From NCBI RefSeq assembly GCF_001544875.2, contig NZ_FCOA02000010.1, positions 1 to 64,000 on the forward strand: 64,000 nucleotides of DNA, in the 5' to 3' direction. Shown piece by piece: positions 59,394-64,000 of this stretch (the first letter of the stretch is position 1; every line of letters starts with the position of its first letter). The notes beneath the pieces were generated by a model. The model saw only the letters and a list, made by a program, of their open reading frames with translations, did not search any database and was not told the origin of the DNA. Both the position numbers and the translations under genes were made by a program. The stretch comes from Caballeronia hypogeia. GTDB taxonomy: Bacteria; Pseudomonadota; Gammaproteobacteria; Burkholderiales; Burkholderiaceae.

Positions 59394-60611
59394 TCAGGAC
59401 TTGAGCGAGCGGCAGAATTCGACGATGCGGCGAGCTCCTTCGACGCATTCCTCGGTTCCGGCCACGAGCGCGATGCGCACGAAGCCTTCTCCGGGATTCG
59501 TGCCATGCGCCGCGCGAGCGAGGAAAGAGCCCGGCAGAACCGTCACATTATAGTCGGCGTACAGTCGCGCCGCGAACTCGGTATCCGTGAGGCCGGTGCC
59601 CGACACGTTCGCCCAGAGGTAGAACGCGGCGTCGGGCAGGCGCACGTCGAGGACTTCGGCGAGCATCGGCGTGACCGTTTCGAACTTTTGCACGTACTTC
59701 GCACGGTTGTCGCGCACGTGCGTTTCATCCTGCCACGCGGCAATGCTCGCACGCTGGAACACCGTGGACAGCGCCGCGCCGTGATACGTGCGGTAGAGCA
59801 GGAAGTCTTTCAGGATCGACGCGTCGCCCGCGACGAAGCCCGAGCGCATGCCCGGCACGTTCGAGCGCTTCGACAGGCTGGAGAGCATGACGAGCCGCTC
59901 GAAGCCGCGATTGAGCAGCCGCGCGGCTTCCAGCCCGCCCAGCGGCGGATTCGATTCGTCGAAGTAAATCTCCGAGTAGCACTCGTCCGATGCGATCACG
60001 AAACCGTGCTTGTCCGAGAGCGCGAACAGTTCGCGCCAGTTTTCGAGCGTGAGCACGGCGCCCGTCGGGTTGCCCGGCGAGCACACGTAGAGCAGTTGCG
60101 TGCGCGCCCAGACGTGCTCGGGCACGACCGAGTAATCGCAGGCGAAATTGCGCGCCGGATCGCTGTTGACGAAGTACGGCTCGGCGCCCGCGAGCAGCGC
60201 CGCGCCTTCGTAGATTTGATAGAACGGGTTGGGACAGAGTACGATGGGCGGTTCCGCTTCCGGCGTATTTCTGCTGTCGATCACCGTCTGCGCGAGCGCG
60301 AACAGGGCTTCGCGCGAGCCGGAAACGGGCAGCACCTGAGTCGCCGGATCGACCGATTCGAGTCCGTAGCGCTGCTCGACCCATGCCGCGATCACCTCGC
60401 GCAGCGGCGCGCTGCCGACCGTCGCGGGGTAAGCGGCGAGACCGTCGAGGGAATCGATCACGGCTTCGCGGATCAGCGCGGGCGTCGGATGCTTCGGCTC
60501 GCCGATGCCGAAGCTGATCGGCGTGAATCCGGCGCGCGGTTCGATGCCCTTGAAGAGCAGGCGCAGCTTTTCGAAGGGATAAGGCTGAAGTTTCTTGAGA
60601 AGTGGATTCAC
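59394..60611 (-). CDS. dapC: Succinyldiaminopimelate transaminase
   Basis: The 405-residue class I aminotransferase makes N-succinyl-DAP. FGIGEPKHPTP, NPFYQIYEGAALLAGAEP and SLSKRSNVPGMRSGFVAG (PLP Lys) are typical of proteobacterial DapC. The start is GTG 60611 before NPLLKKLQPYPFEKL; an ATG at 60680 would add 23 unconserved residues. It heads dapC-dapD-yffB-dapE-prmB. Confidence 0.9.
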   Translation of the reverse strand: MNPLLKKLQPYPFEKLRLLFKGIEPRAGFTPISFGIGEPKHPTPALIREAVIDSLDGLAAYPATVGSAPLREVIAAWVEQRYGLESVDPATQVLPVSGSREALFALAQTVIDSRNTPEAEPPIVLCPNPFYQIYEGAALLAGAEPYFVNSDPARNFACDYSVVPEHVWARTQLLYVCSPGNPTGAVLTLENWRELFALSDKHGFVIASDECYSEIYFDESNPPLGGLEAARLLNRGFERLVMLSSLSKRSNVPGMRSGFVAGDASILKDFLLYRTYHGAALSTVFQRASIAAWQDETHVRDNRAKYVQKFETVTPMLAEVLDVRLPDAAFYLWANVSGTGLTDTEFAARLYADYNVTVLPGSFLARAAHGTNPGEGFVRIALVAGTEECVEGARRIVEFCRSLKS

Positions 60612-60758
60612 GGCGTGACCGGTAAGCAGTGAACGATGCGCGCGGCGTGGAGTGCCCGCGAAGGCGGCATCGGAAGACATCGAGCGGACGCGAAACAAGC
60701 TCACGATTATAGCGCGCGGCCTCGGCCCCGTAAGCGGGCGGGACGCGCGGCAGGAAGG

Positions 60759-60839
60759 ATGAAAGGTCGAATGAAAAAGCTCGCAACGGGTGCGGTGAAT
60801 GGCGCAATGAAGGGCGCGATGAGCGGAGCGCTGCAATGA
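60759..60839 (+). CDS. 26-residue leader ORF overlapping the EamA transporter start
   Basis: ATG 60759 (or 60771) to TGA 60839 encodes a Lys-start peptide, then GAVNGAMKGAMSGALQ, a repeating GAxx pattern. Its TGA overlaps the transporter ATG as ATGA. SD-like AGGAAGG abuts the first ATG and AAAGG precedes the second. It may couple translation of the transporter, or be a real microprotein with a glycine-zipper-like helix. It has no recognised relatives. Confidence 0.35.
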   Translation: MKGRMKKLATGAVNGAMKGAMSGALQ

Positions 60840-61813
60840 CCCGCGGCCTGCGCAACGCCTGGCCGACGCTCGCGATCATGCTGGGCGCGTCTGTATGGGG
60901 CCTCGTCTGGTATCCCATGCGGATGCTCGCCGCGATGGGCCTGACCGGCACCGCCGCCAGCGCGACGACCAGCGGCGCAGCGTGCATCTTCGTGCTGCTC
61001 GCGAAACGCCGCTCGATCAGCACGATCTCGTGGCACTGGCTGCTCGTCGCGCTCGGGGTGGCGGCGGGCGTGACCAATATCGGCTTCGTGTGGGGCGCGA
61101 TCCACGGGCAGGTCATGCGGGTGCTGCTGCTGTTCTACCTGACGCCCGCGTGGACCGCCATCTTCGCGCACTTCGTGCTGAAGGAACGTCTGACGCGCGC
61201 GGACGCTGCGCTCTCGCTTCTGTCGCTCGCCGGCGCCGTGACGATGCTGTGGGACCCCGCGCTCGGCATGCCGCTGCCCGCCGATCTCGCCGAATGGGCC
61301 GGCCTGATGGGCGGCATGGGCTTCGCGATGAGCAACGTGCTGGTGGTGAAGGTGACGCGCACGCTGCCCGGGATGAAGTCGGAGATGCGTACCGCGGTGA
61401 TCTTCGGCGGCGCGGCGCTCGTCGCCTGCGTCTTCACGCTGTTCGAGCCGATGCCTGCGCCGCCCGCCACAGCGCAGCTGCCCTCGATGATTTTCATCGT
61501 GATCGGTCTGGGCGTCGTGCTCGCGGTCAACAACATGATCGTGCAGGTGGGGCTCGCGCGCGTGCCGCCGAACCGCGCGTCGATCATCATGCTGTTCGAG
61601 CTGGTGGTCACGGCGCTGTCGTCGTGGCTGTTCGCGGGCGAAGTGCCCGGTCCGCGCGAATGGGCGGGCGGCGCGTGCATCGTCGTCGCGTGCGTGCTGT
61701 CGGCATGGGTGCATCGGCAGGGCGCGTCGCGTTCGCCGCCGTCGCCCGAAGCGCTCGACATCGTCGAGGGCGCGCCGGAAAGCAAAAAGAAATCGACTCG
61801 CGCGATGGTATGA
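60836..61813 (+). CDS. EamA/DMT family transporter
   Basis: The 325-residue membrane protein has about ten hydrophobic helices in two EamA repeats, the second opening at MGFAMSNVLVVKV. ASVWGLVWYPMRML at the start and the RVPPNRASIIMLFELVVTALSSWLFAGE segment in the second repeat are usual DMT features. It probably exports metabolites or amino acids; the substrate is unknown. Its ATG overlaps the small ORF stop. It is divergent from dapC. Confidence 0.85.
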   Translation: MTRGLRNAWPTLAIMLGASVWGLVWYPMRMLAAMGLTGTAASATTSGAACIFVLLAKRRSISTISWHWLLVALGVAAGVTNIGFVWGAIHGQVMRVLLLFYLTPAWTAIFAHFVLKERLTRADAALSLLSLAGAVTMLWDPALGMPLPADLAEWAGLMGGMGFAMSNVLVVKVTRTLPGMKSEMRTAVIFGGAALVACVFTLFEPMPAPPATAQLPSMIFIVIGLGVVLAVNNMIVQVGLARVPPNRASIIMLFELVVTALSSWLFAGEVPGPREWAGGACIVVACVLSAWVHRQGASRSPPSPEALDIVEGAPESKKKSTRAMV

Positions 61814-61935
61814 TGGTGTCCGCTTCGCCCGGCCTCGCGCCCTAGCTTCAGGCGCGGCCGAGTGCGATCGACGGGCCGCGCTGCGGCCTGTCTGCTATCT
61901 ATCCTCCGTCATCAATTCCAAACAGCGATATCGCC

Positions 61936-64000
61936 GTGCGTCTGACCTCGATAAAACTCGCTGGCTTCAAATCCTTCGTCGATCCCACGCATTTCCAGGT
62001 CCCCGGCCAGCTGGTCGGTGTGGTCGGGCCGAATGGCTGTGGCAAGTCCAATATCATCGACGCCGTGCGCTGGGTGCTCGGCGAATCGCGCGCTTCCGAG
62101 TTGCGCGGCGAATCGATGCAGGACGTGATCTTCAACGGATCGACGGCGCGCAAGCCCGGCAGCCGGGCGAGCGTCGAACTCATATTCGATAACGCCGACG
62201 GCCGCGCCGCCGGTCAATGGAGCGCGTACGGCGAGATCGCCGTGAAGCGCGTGCTCACGCGCGACGGCACCTCCAGCTACTACATCAACAATCTTCCGGC
62301 GCGCCGCCGCGACATCCAGGACATCTTCCTCGGCACCGGTCTCGGCCCGCGCGCTTACGCGATCATCGGGCAGGGCATGATCGCGCGCATCATCGAGGCG
62401 AAGCCGGAAGAGCTGCGCGTGTTCCTCGAAGAAGCCGCGGGCGTGTCGAAGTACAAGGAGCGCCGCCGCGAGACCGAGAACCGTCTGCACGACACGCGCG
62501 AGAATCTGACGCGCGTCGAGGATATCGTTCGCGAACTGTCGGCGAATCTCGAGAAGCTCGAAGCGCAGGCGGTCGTCGCGACGAAGTACAAGGAACTGCA
62601 GTCCGAAGGCGAAGAGAAGCAGCGTCTTTTGTGGCTGTTGCGCAAGAAGGAAGCGGGCAACGAAGCCGAACGCCAGCAGCGCGCTATCCGCGAGGCGCAG
62701 GTCGAGCTCGAAGCACAAACCGCGCGTTTGCGCGAGGTCGAAGCGCAACTGGAAACGCTGCGCGTCGCGCACTACAGCGCGAGCGACGCGATGCAGGGCG
62801 CGCAAGGCGCGCTCTACGAAGCCAACGCCGAAGTGAGCCGGCTGGAAGCGGAGATCCGCTTCATCGTCGAATCGCGCAATCGCGTGCAGGCGCAGATCGC
62901 CGCGCTCACCGCGCAGCGCGAGCAATGGCAGGTGCAGGCGCAAAAGGCGCACGACGAAATCGACACCGCGACCGAAGCGCTCGCCGAAGGCGAAGAGAAG
63001 GCCGCGATCGCGCAGGAAAACGCCGCCGCGAAGCACGACGCGCTGCCCGCGCTCGAAGCCCGCTGGCGCGACGCGCAGGCGCAACTGAACGAGGAACGCG
63101 CGGGCATCGCGCGCGCGGAGCAGGCGCTGAAGCTCGAAGCGGCGCATCAGCGCAACGCGGATCAGCAGCTTCAGCAATTGCAGCAGCGTCAGGAGCGCCT
63201 GAAGAACGAAGTGAGCGGCCTCGACGCACCCGACGAAGCGCAGCTCGAAGAGTTGCGCATGCAGCTCGCCGAAAACGAAGAAATTCTCGCCGAAGCGCAG
63301 ACGCGTCTCGCCGATGCGCAGGAAACCGTGCCGCGGCTCGACGCCGAGCGTCGCGAAGCGCAGGATCGCGTGCAGAAGGAAAGCGCGCAGATTCACCAGC
63401 TCGAAGCGCGTCTCGCCGCGTTGAAGGCGCTGCAGGAAAGCGTGCAGACCGAAGGCAAGATCCAGCCGTGGCTCGACAAGCACGAGCTCGGCGCGCTGCC
63501 GCGTCTGTGGAAGAAGCTGCATGTTGAGACCGGCTGGGAAGCGGCGCTCGAATCGGTGCTGCGCGAGCGTCTCGCCGCGCTCGAAGTATCGAATCTGGAC
63601 TGGATCAAGGCCTTCGCCACCGATGCGCCGCCCGCCAAGCTCGCGTTCTATTCGCCGCCCGTCGCGGGCAAGCCGGTGGAGACGCCGCAGGGCTTGCGCT
63701 CTTTGCTGTCGCTGGTGCGTATCGACGATCCGGGCTTGCGCGCCGTGCTCAACGAGTGGCTCGCCACGACCTTCGTCGCCGATGACATCGCGCAGGCGCT
63801 GGCCGCGCGCAATCAGTTGCCGGAAGGCGGCGCGTTCGTCGTCAAGGCGGGGCACGTCGTGACGCGCGTGGGCGTGCAGCTTTACGCGTCCGACTCCGAG
63901 CAGTCGGGCATGCTGGCGCGTGCGCAGGAAATCGAGAATCTGACGAAGCAGGTGCGCGCGCAGGCATTGCTTTCCGACGAAGCGAAGGGCAACGCCGTGC
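61936..64000 (+). CDS. smc: Chromosome segregation protein SMC, N-terminal 688 residues
   Basis: A GTG start at 61936 opens MRLTSIKLAGFKSFVDPT, the standard SMC N-terminus. Walker A GPNGCGKSN is near residues 33-41, followed by a long coiled coil (about 165-510) and the start of the hinge (LPRLWKKLHVETGWEAALESVL). The gene leaves the window in the second coiled coil, so the ABC signature and Walker B are not seen. SMC with ScpAB organises and condenses the chromosome. It follows the EamA gene by 122 bases. Confidence 0.96.
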   Translation, partial: MRLTSIKLAGFKSFVDPTHFQVPGQLVGVVGPNGCGKSNIIDAVRWVLGESRASELRGESMQDVIFNGSTARKPGSRASVELIFDNADGRAAGQWSAYGEIAVKRVLTRDGTSSYYINNLPARRRDIQDIFLGTGLGPRAYAIIGQGMIARIIEAKPEELRVFLEEAAGVSKYKERRRETENRLHDTRENLTRVEDIVRELSANLEKLEAQAVVATKYKELQSEGEEKQRLLWLLRKKEAGNEAERQQRAIREAQVELEAQTARLREVEAQLETLRVAHYSASDAMQGAQGALYEANAEVSRLEAEIRFIVESRNRVQAQIAALTAQREQWQVQAQKAHDEIDTATEALAEGEEKAAIAQENAAAKHDALPALEARWRDAQAQLNEERAGIARAEQALKLEAAHQRNADQQLQQLQQRQERLKNEVSGLDAPDEAQLEELRMQLAENEEILAEAQTRLADAQETVPRLDAERREAQDRVQKESAQIHQLEARLAALKALQESVQTEGKIQPWLDKHELGALPRLWKKLHVETGWEAALESVLRERLAALEVSNLDWIKAFATDAPPAKLAFYSPPVAGKPVETPQGLRSLLSLVRIDDPGLRAVLNEWLATTFVADDIAQALAARNQLPEGGAFVVKAGHVVTRVGVQLYASDSEQSGMLARAQEIENLTKQVRAQALLSDEAKGNAV

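Noticed and set aside
61912..63855. 647-codon minus-strand frame over smc
   Set aside because: Antisense to the SMC coiled coil; the Leu/Arg/Phe-rich product is a compositional shadow.

Overview
The window looks like a chromosomal segment of a Burkholderiaceae member, most likely Paraburkholderia/Caballeronia/Burkholderia. The signs are high GC, the block relA - tRNA-Val - thrS - infC - rpmI - rplT - pheS - pheT - ihfA - merR, an IclR-regulated pcaIJFBDC operon, DUF2844/DUF3443/DUF2866 genes, and the dapC-dapD-yffB-dapE-prmB and lplT/alr pairs. The taxon comes from protein character and gene order, not from a search. I see no insertion sequence, CRISPR array, integrase or replication origin. 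Almost everything is ordinary chromosomal content.

Layout. 1-5.8 kb: acyl/redox metabolism, with the 5' part of an ETF-ubiquinone oxidoreductase, an SDR, a 4HBT thioesterase, a PAS-LuxR regulator divergent from the CoA-transferase pair scoAB, an alpha/beta hydrolase and RidA. 5.8-16.6 kb: stringent-response and translation block (relA, tRNA-Val, thrS, infC with an ATC start, rpmI, rplT, pheST, ihfA, a MerR-type regulator). 16.7-20.2 kb: a patchwork with an SDR, two small hypothetical genes (one with a phage-associated motif) beside tRNA-Pro, a membrane protein, and a LysR/DoxX divergent pair. 20.2-27.5 kb: beta-ketoadipate branch of protocatechuate catabolism (a LysR gene, pcaR, then pcaI-J-F-B-D-C) with a clear inverted-repeat operator in the pcaR/pcaI gap and a strong terminator. 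27.5-31.3 kb: an exported DUF2844 protein plus a DUF3443 lipoprotein with a pepsin-like double-Asp signature, bamC, then a gene-poor stretch ending in tandem terminators. 31.4-37.7 kb: ABM monooxygenase, glyoxylate shunt genes aceB and aceA separated by a HAD dehalogenase, a LysR regulator and a universal stress protein. 38-40.4 kb: an RGG-tailed DEAD-box helicase and an acyl-CoA-binding protein. 40.6-43.8 kb: tightly packed tsaB-rimI-uracil-DNA glycosylase-DUF1853. 43.8-47.5 kb: lplT-thiM-thiE-thiD. 47.8-50.7 kb: alr, radA, DUF2866. 50.7-55.9 kb: CaiB-type CoA transferase, ABC-F protein, glutathione peroxidase, cardiolipin synthase. 55.9-60.6 kb: lysine/meso-DAP cluster dapC-dapD-yffB-dapE plus prmB. 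60.8-64 kb: a tiny leader ORF coupled to an EamA transporter, then the first half of smc.

Best candidates for something undescribed are the DUF3443/DUF2844 exported pair, DUF1853 coupled to a family-4 UDG, the possible small RNA between bamC and the ABM gene, and the small coupled ORF before the EamA transporter. None of these is a proven new system. Operator and promoter calls come from inspection of dyads and hexamers only.
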